NCBI GenBank assembly: GCA_036013505.1 | Contig: CP107851.1 | Location: forward strand, 7,171,001-7,235,000 | Length of the DNA stretch: 64,000 bases | Direction: 5' to 3' | DNA from: Streptomyces sp. NBC_00510 | Lineage (GTDB): Bacteria; Actinomycetota; Actinomycetes; Streptomycetales; Streptomycetaceae | Shown here: positions 17,824 through 26,130 of the stretch, piece after piece | How positions within the stretch are numbered: position 1 is the first letter of the stretch | How the letters are laid out: each line of letters begins with the position of its first letter | Position numbers and translations under genes: made by a program | The notes under the pieces: generated by a model | Told to the model about the DNA's origin: nothing | What the model saw: only the letters and a program-made list of their open reading frames with translations | Databases searched by the model: none

Positions 17824-18546
17824 TCAGCCCTTGGCGATGTCGGTGACCACGACGGTCGTGACCTCCTGCGTCATGGCCGTCACCGCCGTGGCGACCGCCC
17901 GCCCGACGTCCAGGGCACGGTGACCCGCGTCCACCGCGATCTGCACCTGTGACGGATGGCGCTGCCCGCCCAGCCGCGAGGTCAGCCCGGCCACCCCGGG
18001 CACCGCCGCCGCGACGCGGCCCGCGGTGGTGGCGGACCGCCCGTCCTCCGGCGGGTCAGCGGCCTCCGCGGGCCGCGCCGCCGGCGGGCTGCCCTCCTCC
18101 AGCAGTCCGGTGACCGTCAGGTCGACCGCCTCCGGCTCCAGACCGACGCCCTCGGTCGCCGCCTCCCACAGCGCGTCGCGCAGCCGTCCGGCCGACTCGG
18201 GCAGCGGAAGCTCCGGGGTGGCCTCGAAGCCGGCCTCCACCCGCAGCGGCCGCCTCGGCAGCGCGCCGGACGGCGCCGACTCCGGCAGCACCGCCGCCGC
18301 GTTCCCGGGCTCCCCGTCATGTGGTCCGTCCGGTCCGTCCGGTCCGTCCGGTCCGTCCGGTCCGTCCGCCGTGCCGATGCGCAGGGTGCCCAGGCGGACC
18401 CCGGGCACCGCGTCGGCGGCCGCGCGCAGCACCCCGGCCGCCGCCCGCTCGGTGACCCACACCGTGTCCCCGGGCCCGCCGAGGGGGAGCACCCGGCCGA
18501 GCCCGAGCTGCCGGCGTACCGCACGAGCCAACCGGTCCGCGGTCAT
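17824..18546 (-). CDS. P10-family-like protein divergent from the Asp23 cluster
   Basis: A 240-aa protein beginning MTADRLARAVRRQLGLGRVLPLGG. Residues about 65-80 are a GPDGPDGPDG repeat. The C-terminal third (QIAVDAGHRALDVGRAVATA, then TTVVVTDIAKG) resembles the Asp23/Gls24 fold, and similar Streptomyces proteins are annotated nucleopolyhedrovirus P10 family, which says little about function. It is divergent from the first Asp23 gene across about 157 nt, so a link to the Asp23/AmaP cluster is likely. No signal peptide or membrane helix. Confidence 0.75.
   Translation of the reverse strand: MTADRLARAVRRQLGLGRVLPLGGPGDTVWVTERAAAGVLRAAADAVPGVRLGTLRIGTADGPDGPDGPDGPDGPHDGEPGNAAAVLPESAPSGALPRRPLRVEAGFEATPELPLPESAGRLRDALWEAATEGVGLEPEAVDLTVTGLLEEGSPPAARPAEAADPPEDGRSATTAGRVAAAVPGVAGLTSRLGGQRHPSQVQIAVDAGHRALDVGRAVATAVTAMTQEVTTVVVTDIAKG
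18323..18367. repeat. Five tandem copies of GGTCCGTCC
   Basis: Five perfect 9-bp copies lie inside the P10-like gene and encode the GPD-type repeat on the minus strand. Copy number could vary in frame between strains. Confidence 0.92.
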
Positions 18547-18703
18547 CGGCCGTCGCCTCCCTCCACCGCGCGCATCCGCGCGGGCCGCCATCCTGGCCCT
18601 GATCGCTGCATCCTCACAGCGCGACGGGGCATGCCCACATAGTGTGGTGCACGGAGCAGCCCGTACCGCTCCCGCCATCGGAATCCCGAAGGGAAGAGGT
18701 GCG

Positions 18704-19198
18704 ATGACCGACACCGCGCAGCAGCCGGAAGGGCGGGGCCGGACCCTGGAGAAGGGGACCAGCCCGGCCGGCAACGGCACGTCAGGGCAGCGGCGGGCGC
18801 CCCTGGGTGATCCCGCGACGCGCGGGCGGACCACCATCGCGGACGGCGTGGTCGAGAAGATCGCCGGGCTTGCGGCGCGTGACGTGGAGGGTGTGCACGC
18901 CCTCGGTTCCGGGGTCTCCCGCGGTTTCGGCGCGGTCCGCGACCGAGTGCCCGGCGGCAAGTCCGTGACCCGGGGCGTGCGGGCCGAGGTGGGCGAGGTG
19001 CAGGCCGCCCTCGACCTGGACGTCGTCGTGGACTACGGGGTCTCGATCGTGGCGGTCGCGCACGGGGTGCGCGAGAACGTCATCGCGGCCGTGGAGCGGA
19101 TGACCGGCCTCGAGGTCATCGAGGTCAACATCGCGGTGGGCGACGTCAAGCTGCCCGAGGACACGGACGACGACGACCAGGAGCAGCGGGTCCAGTGA
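18704..19198 (+). CDS. Asp23/Gls24 family envelope stress protein (first copy)
   Basis: A 164-aa protein with a disordered polar N-terminus (residues 1-40) and an Asp23/Gls24 domain: GRTTIADGVVEKIAGLAARDVEGVHAL, VDYGVSIVAVAHGVRENVIAAVERMTGLEVIEVNI. The acidic tail ends DDDDQEQRVQ. Members of this family form membrane-associated assemblies anchored by AmaP and respond to cell-wall stress. It starts at ATG 18704 after GAAGAGG and opens a five-gene rightward operon. Confidence 0.9.
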   Translation: MTDTAQQPEGRGRTLEKGTSPAGNGTSGQRRAPLGDPATRGRTTIADGVVEKIAGLAARDVEGVHALGSGVSRGFGAVRDRVPGGKSVTRGVRAEVGEVQAALDLDVVVDYGVSIVAVAHGVRENVIAAVERMTGLEVIEVNIAVGDVKLPEDTDDDDQEQRVQ

Positions 19199-19229
19199 CG
19201 GGCCCCGGGTGGGAAACAGGGAGCGGACG

Positions 19230-19412
19230 ATGAGCATGGCCGTGCTCGGCTTGATCGTCGGGATGGCGCTCGGATTCGCCGGGTACTTCGGTGGGTTCGC
19301 GGCCTTCCTGCTCGTGGCGGCGCTCGGCGCCGTCGGGTTCGTCGTCGGCCGGTTCCTCGACGGCGACCTGGAGCCAGGGGAGTTCTTCCGCAGCCGTGAC
19401 CGGAGGCGGTGA
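19230..19412 (+). CDS. Small membrane protein of the Asp23 cluster (DUF2273-like)
   Basis: A 60-aa protein with one long hydrophobic hairpin (residues 3-42, MAVLGLIVGMALGFAGYFGG onward) and a charged tail (EPGEFFRSRDRRR). The ATG at 19230 has GGGAG upstream; a GTG 21 nt earlier is less likely. It resembles the small DUF2273 membrane proteins that accompany Asp23 genes in Gram-positive bacteria. It overlaps the next gene by 4 nt, so it is translationally coupled. Confidence 0.83.
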   Translation: MSMAVLGLIVGMALGFAGYFGGFAAFLLVAALGAVGFVVGRFLDGDLEPGEFFRSRDRRR

Positions 19413-19810
19413 GCCCCCGGATGACGGCCGCGGTGCCGACGCCGGCGTCCTCCGTTCCGCCCCTCGTCCCCGGCGAGCGCGGCTCGCTCCGCCTCGCCGA
19501 CCGCGTGCTGGCGAAGATCGCCTCCCAGGCGGCCCGCGAGGCGCTGGCCGACGCCCCCGGCAGGGAGTACGTGCCGCGCGGGGCGCGCCCCCAGGCCGGC
19601 GTCTCCGTCCACCGCGAGCAGGTGTACGTACGGCTCTCCGTCGAACTCGGCTACCCGGTGGACATCGCCGCGGTGTGCCGCTCGGTGCGCCGTCATGTCG
19701 CGGCCCGGGTCGAGGAGTTGACCGGCGTCGTGGTCTTCGGGGTGACCGTGGAGGTCGAGCGGCTGCACTCGCGGGCCAGCCACATCCTGGAGGAGGCGAG
19801 GGTCCGGTGA
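19409..19810 (+). CDS. Asp23/Gls24 family protein (second copy)
   Basis: A 133-aa protein with the Asp23 core: GSLRLADRVLAKIASQAARE and YVRLSVELGYPVDIAAVCRS, then VEELTGVVVFGVTVEVERL. It lacks the long disordered N-terminus of the first copy. The GTG at 19409 overlaps the upstream stop and its own stop overlaps the next GTG, which indicates tight coupling and perhaps fixed stoichiometry. Probably peripheral to the membrane through AmaP. Confidence 0.88.
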   Translation: MSPRMTAAVPTPASSVPPLVPGERGSLRLADRVLAKIASQAAREALADAPGREYVPRGARPQAGVSVHREQVYVRLSVELGYPVDIAAVCRSVRRHVAARVEELTGVVVFGVTVEVERLHSRASHILEEARVR

Positions 19811-20403
19811 GCGACCTCGGCCCGGCACCCCTCCCGCCGACCGGACGGCCGCCGTACGGCTCCCGCCCGCGGCGCTTCTGGTCCCCGCGTCGCCTCCCGG
19901 CCGCGATCACCGCCGCCCTCCTGGCCGCCGCGGCCGGGCTGCTGCTGTACGACGTCGCCGCGGTGCGCGCCGGACGGTCCGGGATGGCCTGGCGCCGGAT
20001 CCTCGCGGACGAACTGGCCACCCGCCCGCTGGACGACCCGTGGATCCTCGCCGGGGCCTGTGTGGCGGTCCTGCTCGGGCTGTGGCTGCTCGTCCTCGCC
20101 GTCACCCCGGGGCTCCGCGACGTGCTCGCCATGCGCGCCGGAACGGCGCCCGTACGGGCCGGACTCGACCGTCACGCCGCCGAACTCACCCTGCGCGACC
20201 GCGCGGTGGAGGTCTCCGGGGTGCGCTCGGCGCGCGTCACGGTCACCCGCCGTACCGCCACCGTGCGCGCCGTGATCTCCTTCCGGGAGACGGACGCGGT
20301 CCGTGCCGATCTGGCGTCCTCCCTGGCCGATGCCATGGAACAGCTGGGCCTGGCCCGGCCGCTGGGCCTCGCGCTGCACGTCCGCCGCATGGAAGAGGGG
20401 TGA
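19807..20403 (+). CDS. DUF6286 membrane protein of the Asp23 cluster
   Basis: A 198-aa protein with two membrane helices (about 30-50 and 82-103) and a C-terminal soluble domain (residues 120-198) reading HAAELTLRDRAVEVSGVRSA, which resembles a ferredoxin-like or AmaP-type extramembrane domain. GTG start overlaps the previous stop. In other streptomycetes DUF6286 proteins sit between Asp23 and AmaP genes. Function unknown, probably an Asp23 membrane anchor. Confidence 0.85.
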   Translation: MSDLGPAPLPPTGRPPYGSRPRRFWSPRRLPAAITAALLAAAAGLLLYDVAAVRAGRSGMAWRRILADELATRPLDDPWILAGACVAVLLGLWLLVLAVTPGLRDVLAMRAGTAPVRAGLDRHAAELTLRDRAVEVSGVRSARVTVTRRTATVRAVISFRETDAVRADLASSLADAMEQLGLARPLGLALHVRRMEEG

Positions 20404-20409
20404 GGCGCG

Positions 20410-20979
20410 GTGCGCGCCACCGTCAATCGTGTCGTCCTCGCCCTCGTGGGGCTGGCCCTGGTGCTCGTCGGCGCCGTCGTGCTGTGCTCCGCGACGGGCC
20501 TGCTGCGCCGTCCGTACACCGGGCGGGACGACGTGCTGCTCAGCGGGGGCGACCGGACCCGCTACGAGGCCTCCTCGTGGTGGTGGCCCGTCGTGATCGG
20601 CGTGCTGGCCCTGCTCGTGCTGGGCGCCCTGTGGTGGCTGCTCGCCCAGGTGCGCGACCGCAGGCTGCGCCGGCTGGCGGTGGACGCCGACGACGACGGC
20701 GTGGCGCTGCTGCGCGGCCGCGCACTGGAGGAGATCATCGCCGCCGACGCCGAGCAGCTCCACGGCGTCGACCACGCCACCACCGCGCTCATGGGCACGC
20801 CCACCGCGCCCCGCGCCCGTCTGCTGCTCGCCCTGTCGCCGCACGCCGTCCCCGGGGACGTCCTCGCCGGGCTCGACTCCGCCGTCCTGGACCGCGCCCG
20901 CGTCAGCGCCGGCCTCCCCCTGCTCCCCGCAGAGGCGCGCCTGCGCGCCGTCAGCCACCGGGCGGCCCGCGTCAGCTGA
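20410..20979 (+). CDS. amaP: AmaP-type membrane anchor of Asp23
   Basis: A 189-aa protein with two N-terminal membrane helices (about 8-30 and 58-80, the second read as WWWPVVIGVLALLVLGALWW) separated by a short extracytoplasmic loop, and a cytoplasmic domain (85-189). That layout matches alkaline shock response membrane anchor proteins. The GTG start lies 6 nt after the DUF6286 gene. It is the last gene of the cluster and is followed by an inverted repeat against the convergent SDR gene. Confidence 0.85.
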   Translation: MRATVNRVVLALVGLALVLVGAVVLCSATGLLRRPYTGRDDVLLSGGDRTRYEASSWWWPVVIGVLALLVLGALWWLLAQVRDRRLRRLAVDADDDGVALLRGRALEEIIAADAEQLHGVDHATTALMGTPTAPRARLLLALSPHAVPGDVLAGLDSAVLDRARVSAGLPLLPAEARLRAVSHRAARVS

Positions 20980-21003
20980 CCGCGCCAGGGCGCGACGGAC
21001 GGG

Positions 21004-21021
21004 GCGGACGGACACGTCCGC
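21004..21021. terminator. Bidirectional inverted repeat between amaP and the SDR gene
   Basis: A 7-bp perfect stem GCGGACG/CGTCCGC with a 4-nt loop lies 24 nt after amaP and touches the stop codon of the convergent SDR gene. It may end both transcripts. The stem is short. Confidence 0.5.
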
Positions 21022-21782
21022 TAGAAGCCGCCGCGCGCGCCGCCGTCCACCGGGAGCATGACCCCCGTCAGGTAGGACGCCGCGGGCGACAGCAGGAAGG
21101 CGGCGGTACGGCCGAACTCCTCCGGGGTGCCGTAGCGGCGCAGCGGGATGCGCTCGCTGAGCCGGGCGCGGGCGGCGTCCGGGTCCCCGGTGAGGGCGTC
21201 GAGCTCGCGGACGCGGTCGGTGTCGATCCGGGCGGGCAGCAGCCCCACCACGCGGATGCCGCGCGGTCCCAGTTCGTTGGCGAGGCTCTTGGCGTAGCCG
21301 GCCAGGCCCGGCCGCAGGCCGTTGGAGACCACGAGCCCCGGGATCGGCTCGTGCACCGAGCCCGAGAGCACGAAGCCGATGACGCCGCCCTCGCCCAGCT
21401 CGTCGGCGGCCGCCCGGGACAGCCGTACGGCACCCAGGAAGACGGACTCGAACGCGTCCCGCCACTGGTCGTCCCCGATGACGTCGGTGCCGCCCGCCGG
21501 CGGCCCGCCGACGCTGATGAGGAAGCCGTCGAGCCTGCCGAACGCCCGGCGGGCGGCGGCGACCAGCCGCTCCGGCGCCTGGGGCCCGGCGTTGTCCGCG
21601 ACGACGCCGGTCGCCCGCTCCGCGCCGCCGAGCGCCGCGACGGCGGCGGTCACCGACTCCTCGTGGCGGCCGCTGACGACCACCCGCGCGCCGTCGGCCA
21701 CCAGTTCCCGCGCGGCGGCGAAGCCCAGCCCGCGGGTGCCGCCCGTGACGACGTACACCCTGTCCTTCAGCCCGAGATCCAT
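21021..21782 (-). CDS. Short-chain dehydrogenase/reductase
   Basis: A 253-aa SDR. It has the cofactor motif VVTGGTRGLGFAAARELVADG at residue 10 and an ISVGGPPAGG segment in place of the usual NNAG. The catalytic region is altered: FVLSGSVHEPIPGLVVSNGLRPGLAGYAKSL has Ser and Asn, but the usual YxxxK reads differently. Substrate unknown. The ATG at 21782 (MDLGLKD) is preferred over one 18 nt upstream. It follows the GH15 gene on the same strand with almost no gap, so the two are probably cotranscribed. Confidence 0.87.
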   Translation of the reverse strand: MDLGLKDRVYVVTGGTRGLGFAAARELVADGARVVVSGRHEESVTAAVAALGGAERATGVVADNAGPQAPERLVAAARRAFGRLDGFLISVGGPPAGGTDVIGDDQWRDAFESVFLGAVRLSRAAADELGEGGVIGFVLSGSVHEPIPGLVVSNGLRPGLAGYAKSLANELGPRGIRVVGLLPARIDTDRVRELDALTGDPDAARARLSERIPLRRYGTPEEFGRTAAFLLSPAASYLTGVMLPVDGGARGGF

Positions 21783-21786
21783 GGCG

Positions 21787-23580
21787 TCATCGTGCCCCAT
21801 CGCAGCCGGAGAGGGTGAGCGCGGTGTTGACCAGGCCGATGTGGCTGAACGCCTGCGGGAAGTTGCCCAGCTGGCGCCGGTCGACCGGGTCCCATTCCTC
21901 CGCCAGCAGGCCGACGTCGTTGCGCAGGCCCAGCAGCCGCTCGAACAGCTCGCGCGCCTCGTCGGCGCGGCCGATCCGGTGCAGCGCGTCGGCGAGCCAG
22001 AACGAGCAGGCCAGGAAGGCGCCTTCGCCGCCGGGCAGCCCGTCCACGCTGCTGTCCTCCAGGGTGTAGCGGCGTACGAAGCCGCCGTGGTCCAGCTCGC
22101 GGCGCACCGCCTCCACCGTGCCGACCACCCGGCTGTCGGTGACGGGGAGGAAGCCCACCTGCGGGATCAGCAGGGTCGCCGCGTCCAGTTCCCTGGAGCC
22201 GTAGTACTGCGTGAAGGTGTTGCGCTCGCGGTCGAAGCCCTTGCGGCACACCTCCCGGTGCACCTCGCTGCGCATCGCCCGCCAGGAGTCCGCGTCGCCG
22301 GAAAGGTGCGGCTGCCCCTCCAGGGTGCGCACCGCCCGGTCGGCGGCCGCCCAGGCCATCACCTTGGAGTGCACGAAGTGCTGCCGGTCGCCGCGCACCT
22401 CCCACAGGCCCTCGTCGGGTTCGTGCCACTTGGACTCCAGGAAGTCCATCAGCGTGCGCTGCACCGCCCAGGCGTGGGGCTCGTCGCGCAGCCCGAAGCT
22501 GCGGGCGAGGAAGAGCGAGTCCAGGACCTCGCCGTAGACGTCGAGCTGGAGCTGCTTGGCGGCGGCGTTCCCGGTCCGCACCGGCAGGGACGCCTCGTAC
22601 CCGGCGAGCCAGTCCAGTTCCTCCTCGGGCAGCCGGCGCTCACCGGCCAGCCCGTACATGATCTGCAGGTCGGCGGGGTCGCCGGCGACGGCGCGCAGCA
22701 GCCAGTCGCGCCAGTGGTAGGCCTCCTTGAGGTAGCCGGTCTCCACCAGCACGTTCAAGGTGAGCGTCGCGTCGCGCAGCCAGCAGAAGCGGTAGTCCCA
22801 GTTCCGCACCCCGCGGATCTCCTCGGGCAGCGAGGAGGTCGCCGCCGCGACGATGCCGCCGCTGGGCGCGTACGTGAGCGCCTTGAGGGTGATCAGCGAG
22901 CGCAGCACCGCGTCCCGCCAGGGACCGTCGTAGCGGCACTTGGCCGACCAGGACTCCCAGTCAGCGCAGCTCTGCTCCAGCGCCTGGTAGGGGTCGATCA
23001 GGCGCGGCCGGCTCTCGTGGGAGGGGTGCCAGGTCAGGGCGAAGGCGATCCGCTCGCCCTCGGCGACGGTGAAGTCGGCGTGGGTGGCGAAGCCCCTGCC
23101 GTACATGGGCACCTGGGGCTCGGTGCGCAGCCACACCGAGTCCGGCCCGGCGATCGCGACGCGGTGGCCGTCGGTGCGGCGCATCCAGGGGACGACCCGC
23201 CCGTAGTCGAAGCGCAGCCGCAGCTCGCTGCTCATGGCGACGTGCCCGCGCACGCCCTCGACGATGCGCATGACGTCCGGTGCGCGATCGCGCTGCGGCA
23301 TGAAGTCGATCACCTTGGCGGTGCCGTCGCGGGTCTCCCACACGCTCTCCAACACCAAGGTGCCCTCGCGGTACGAGCGGCGCGTGCACGGCTCCTCGTC
23401 CCAGGCGGAGGCCGGGGCGATCCGCCAGGTGCCGTTGTCCTCGTCGCCCAGCAGCGCGGCGAAGCAGGCGCCGGAGTCGAAGCGGGGCAGGCACAGCCAG
23501 TCGATGGAGCCGCTCCTGGAGACCAGCGCGACGGTCTGCAGGTCACCGATGATCGCGTAGTCCTCGATCAGTGCCGCCAC
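21787..23580 (-). CDS. Glycoside hydrolase family 15 (glucoamylase/trehalase-like)
   Basis: A 597-aa cytoplasmic protein. The N-terminal super-beta-sandwich domain starts IEDYAIIGDLQTVALVSRSG (residues 5-25), and the (alpha/alpha)6 barrel includes GVRNWDYRFCWLRDATLTLN near residue 275 and a conserved LWEVRGDRQHFVHSKVMAW near residue 395, typical of GH15 enzymes acting on trehalose or alpha-glucans. Catalytic Glu residues probably lie in the barrel motifs but were not fixed. Starts at GTG 23580. No signal peptide, so an intracellular role. Confidence 0.92.
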   Translation of the reverse strand: MAALIEDYAIIGDLQTVALVSRSGSIDWLCLPRFDSGACFAALLGDEDNGTWRIAPASAWDEEPCTRRSYREGTLVLESVWETRDGTAKVIDFMPQRDRAPDVMRIVEGVRGHVAMSSELRLRFDYGRVVPWMRRTDGHRVAIAGPDSVWLRTEPQVPMYGRGFATHADFTVAEGERIAFALTWHPSHESRPRLIDPYQALEQSCADWESWSAKCRYDGPWRDAVLRSLITLKALTYAPSGGIVAAATSSLPEEIRGVRNWDYRFCWLRDATLTLNVLVETGYLKEAYHWRDWLLRAVAGDPADLQIMYGLAGERRLPEEELDWLAGYEASLPVRTGNAAAKQLQLDVYGEVLDSLFLARSFGLRDEPHAWAVQRTLMDFLESKWHEPDEGLWEVRGDRQHFVHSKVMAWAAADRAVRTLEGQPHLSGDADSWRAMRSEVHREVCRKGFDRERNTFTQYYGSRELDAATLLIPQVGFLPVTDSRVVGTVEAVRRELDHGGFVRRYTLEDSSVDGLPGGEGAFLACSFWLADALHRIGRADEARELFERLLGLRNDVGLLAEEWDPVDRRQLGNFPQAFSHIGLVNTALTLSGCDGAR

Positions 23581-23638
23581 GGTCGGCCTCCGTCTCTCCC
23601 TCTACGAGGGTCCCCGCTCTACGAGGGTGCCCCCGGCG

Positions 23639-24466
23639 CTAGGGCGACGCGACCGCAGCGGCGGCCGGTTCGGCCATGGCACTCTCCTGCGCCGCCGCGT
23701 CGCGGGCGGCGAGCCGCTCCCGCCGCTCGCGGCGGACGAGGATGACCCAGCCGACCGGCACCATGGCGGTGAACAGCCACCACTGGATCGCATACCCCAT
23801 GTGCATGCCGATGCTGCTGTGGTCGGGATCCGGGATCAGCTCGGGCTGCCGCCCGGAGGGCTTGGGGGAGGTCGCCGCCAGCTCGATGTAGCCGCCGACC
23901 GGCCGCTGTGCCGCGGGCAGGTCCTGGGCCACCATCCCGCTGTTGATCAGCATGATCATGCGGTCGGGCAGTCCGCCCTTGTTCCTGATGCCGGTCGCCG
24001 CGGTGGTCTCGTCCGGGCGCAGCCGGCCGGTGACGGTGACCTCGCCGGACGGCGCCGCGGGGACCTTGGGGAACGTGGTCAGGTCGGTGCCGGCGGGGAT
24101 CCAGCCCCGGTTGACCAGCACCGACCGGCCGTCGGCCAGGACCAGCGGGGTGATCACGTGGTAGCCGATGCTGTCCCCGTCGGCGGCGGTGCGCTGACGG
24201 GCGACGACCTCGTGGGCGGTGTCGTAGTGCCCGGTCGCGGTGACCGTGCGGTAGATCTGCCGCTTCGGCACGGCCGCGCCGGGGGCGGTCAGCGACTCCA
24301 CCGGGACGGGCTCCGCCTCGAGGTTGTCCGCGATCAGGTGGTTGCTGGCCACCCGGCGCTCGTGCCGGTGCAGCTGCCAGAAGCCCAGCTCGACCATGGC
24401 GGGCATCAGGAGCAGTGCGATGAGGGTGAGGATCACCCACTGCCGGGACAACAGGAAGCGGTACAC
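23639..24466 (-). CDS. SURF1 family cytochrome oxidase assembly protein
   Basis: A 275-aa membrane protein with two helices (about 5-25 near YRFLLSRQWVILTLIALLLM and 220-240 near IQWWLFTAMVPVGWVIL) and an external domain between them, with VLVNRGWIPAG as the SURF1 signature and GYIELA. SURF1 proteins help assemble aa3-type cytochrome c oxidase. I chose GTG 24466 because homologues start MYRFLLSR; a TTG at 24481 is possible. The tail is Ala/Glu-rich. It is leftward, before the GH15 gene. Confidence 0.88.
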   Translation of the reverse strand: MYRFLLSRQWVILTLIALLLMPAMVELGFWQLHRHERRVASNHLIADNLEAEPVPVESLTAPGAAVPKRQIYRTVTATGHYDTAHEVVARQRTAADGDSIGYHVITPLVLADGRSVLVNRGWIPAGTDLTTFPKVPAAPSGEVTVTGRLRPDETTAATGIRNKGGLPDRMIMLINSGMVAQDLPAAQRPVGGYIELAATSPKPSGRQPELIPDPDHSSIGMHMGYAIQWWLFTAMVPVGWVILVRRERRERLAARDAAAQESAMAEPAAAAVASP

Positions 24467-24539
24467 CCCATGACCGTACAACTCGGTCGCGGGGCGCCTT
24501 CCGGAGGGGTCGGACGGCGCCGTGGTGCGGCCGCCGGGA

Positions 24540-24794
24540 TCAGCCGCCGCCGGGCAGCGAGCCGACCCGGTCGACGATGCCGCTGCGGCCCTCCGCCTTG
24601 GAGCAGTGGCCGCCGCAGTACCAGTGGCCGTCGACCTCGACCCCGTGGCCGACGATCCGTACCCGGCAGTGCTCGCAGATGGGCGCCATCCGGTGGATCG
24701 CGCACTCGAAGCTGTCGAAGACGTGCACGGCCCCCTGGGCGTGCACTTCGAAGCTCATCACGTAGTCGTTTCCGCATACTTCGCATCGGGCCAT
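24540..24794 (-). CDS. Small zinc-ribbon (metallothionein-like) protein
   Basis: An 84-aa protein with several CxxC/CxxH motifs: CEVCG at residue 4, CAIHRM near 31, CEHC near 40 and WYCGGHC near 58. These would hold one or two zinc ions in a treble-clef or ribbon fold. Homologues in Streptomyces are often annotated as hypothetical or metallothionein. The ATG at 24794 gives MARCEVCGNDY; an open frame much further upstream is a shadow of the exonuclease gene. Function unknown, perhaps a metal store or protein adaptor. Confidence 0.8.
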   Translation of the reverse strand: MARCEVCGNDYVMSFEVHAQGAVHVFDSFECAIHRMAPICEHCRVRIVGHGVEVDGHWYCGGHCSKAEGRSGIVDRVGSLPGGG

Positions 24795-24874
24795 GAGGCC
24801 CAGGGTGCGGGCCGGGCCCTGGCGCGGCAATCGGTGACCGGGTGCGTCGCGGGCGCACCACTCGAACGGAGGCG

Positions 24875-25861
24875 TCAGCCGTGCACGTCCGGCGCGGGGG
24901 CGACGTCCCGCAGCAACTCGGCGAAGCGGCGCTCGTCGACGACCGGGGTGCCGAGCTGCCGGGCCCGTACCGTCTTCGTGGTGAGCGAGTCGGGGTCGTT
25001 GGTCACCAGGAGGCTGGTCAGCCGGCTCACGGAGGACGACACGTGCAGACCCGCCTCGGTGGCGCGGTCCTCCAGCAGTTCGCGGTCGATGCCCGTGTCG
25101 CCCGAAAAGGCGACCCGCATCCCCTGGACCAACGGTCCGCCGGACTCCAGCCGCCCCGGGTTGGGATAGGGGCAGGCCGGCCGCTTCCGCGAGGTCCGCC
25201 AGTTCATCGGCCGGTACGTGCTGCGGTAGCCCGCGGAGACCGACTGCCGGGGGACGGCCGTGTCGATCCACTCCGTCAGGGGGCGGCAGGCGTGCAGCGG
25301 CAACTGCATGCCGCCCGCCGCGGCCTGCCGCAGGCTGGGGCGGAACACCTCCGCCAGCACGCGCGCGTCGTCCAGGGCGTGGTGGGCGCGCTGCTGGACG
25401 ACGCCGAAGTGCGCGGCCAGGGACTCCAGCTTGTGGTTGGCCAGCGGCAGCCCCAGCGCCTTGGAGAGCACGATGGTGCACAGCCGGTGCTCCACCGGCG
25501 CCACGGTGCCCGCCCGCGCGAACTCCCGGGCGAGCATGGACCAGTCGAAGACCGCGTTGTGGGCGACGAACACCCGGCCCGACAGCCGGTCCGCCAGCTC
25601 GGCCGCGACCTCGCCGAAGAGCGGGGCGTCGGCCAGCATGTCCGAGGTGAGGCCGTGGATCCACACCGGGCCCGGGTCACGCTGCGGGTTGACGGGGGTG
25701 TACCAGTGGTCCTCCACCTCGCCGCGCGCGTCCAGCCGGTAGACGGCCGCGGACACTATCCGGTCGTCGCGGCCGAGGCCGGTGGTCTCGACGTCCACGA
25801 CGGCGTATCCGTCGGGGTAGGCCTCTGGCCACGACGGGTGCGGAAGCTGGGGCGCGTGCAT
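24875..25861 (-). CDS. DEDDh 3'-5' exonuclease fused to a BRCT domain
   Basis: A 328-aa protein. The exonuclease half (residues 15-185) has the DEDDh motifs: VVDVETTGLG (Exo I), AHNAVFDWSML (Exo II) and HHALDDARVLAEVF (Exo III), as in DNA polymerase III epsilon. The C-terminal part (residues 245-325, MRVAFSGDTGIDRELLEDRA and LVTNDPDS) is a BRCT-like domain. It probably edits or trims DNA in repair. The ATG at 25861 gives MHAPQLPHPSW. BRCT fusions of this type occur in actinobacteria. It is divergent from the AGMO-like gene. Confidence 0.9.
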   Translation of the reverse strand: MHAPQLPHPSWPEAYPDGYAVVDVETTGLGRDDRIVSAAVYRLDARGEVEDHWYTPVNPQRDPGPVWIHGLTSDMLADAPLFGEVAAELADRLSGRVFVAHNAVFDWSMLAREFARAGTVAPVEHRLCTIVLSKALGLPLANHKLESLAAHFGVVQQRAHHALDDARVLAEVFRPSLRQAAAGGMQLPLHACRPLTEWIDTAVPRQSVSAGYRSTYRPMNWRTSRKRPACPYPNPGRLESGGPLVQGMRVAFSGDTGIDRELLEDRATEAGLHVSSSVSRLTSLLVTNDPDSLTTKTVRARQLGTPVVDERRFAELLRDVAPAPDVHG

Positions 25862-26118
25862 GGAGGAACACAATACGGGCGGCCACCGACAGCGCCCGCC
25901 GCCACCCGCCCCTGGCGCACCGTCGGATCCCGCCGGGGACGGGTCGGCCGCGGCGGCGCGCGGGGCCCGCCGGGCGCGGCCCCCGCGGGTCAACCACCCG
26001 TCGCGTGGACCCGGTTGGGCCGTCGGCCCTGCGAGGCGGCCCACCCGGCGCAATCCCGCGGGTACCCCCGGGTAGAACCGATCGGTAACGACCTCTAGCC
26101 GGGGCCGCCGCGCGCCCT

Positions 26119-26124
26119 TAAGGT
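26119..26124 (+). promoter_or_regulatory. Leaderless -10 box TAAGGT of the ether-lipid operon
   Basis: TAAGGT ends 6 nt before the ATG at 26131, so transcription probably starts at the start codon. No ribosome site precedes the ATG, which fits a leaderless transcript. The -35 is not clear. Confidence 0.55.
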
Positions 26125-26130
26125 GCGCGC

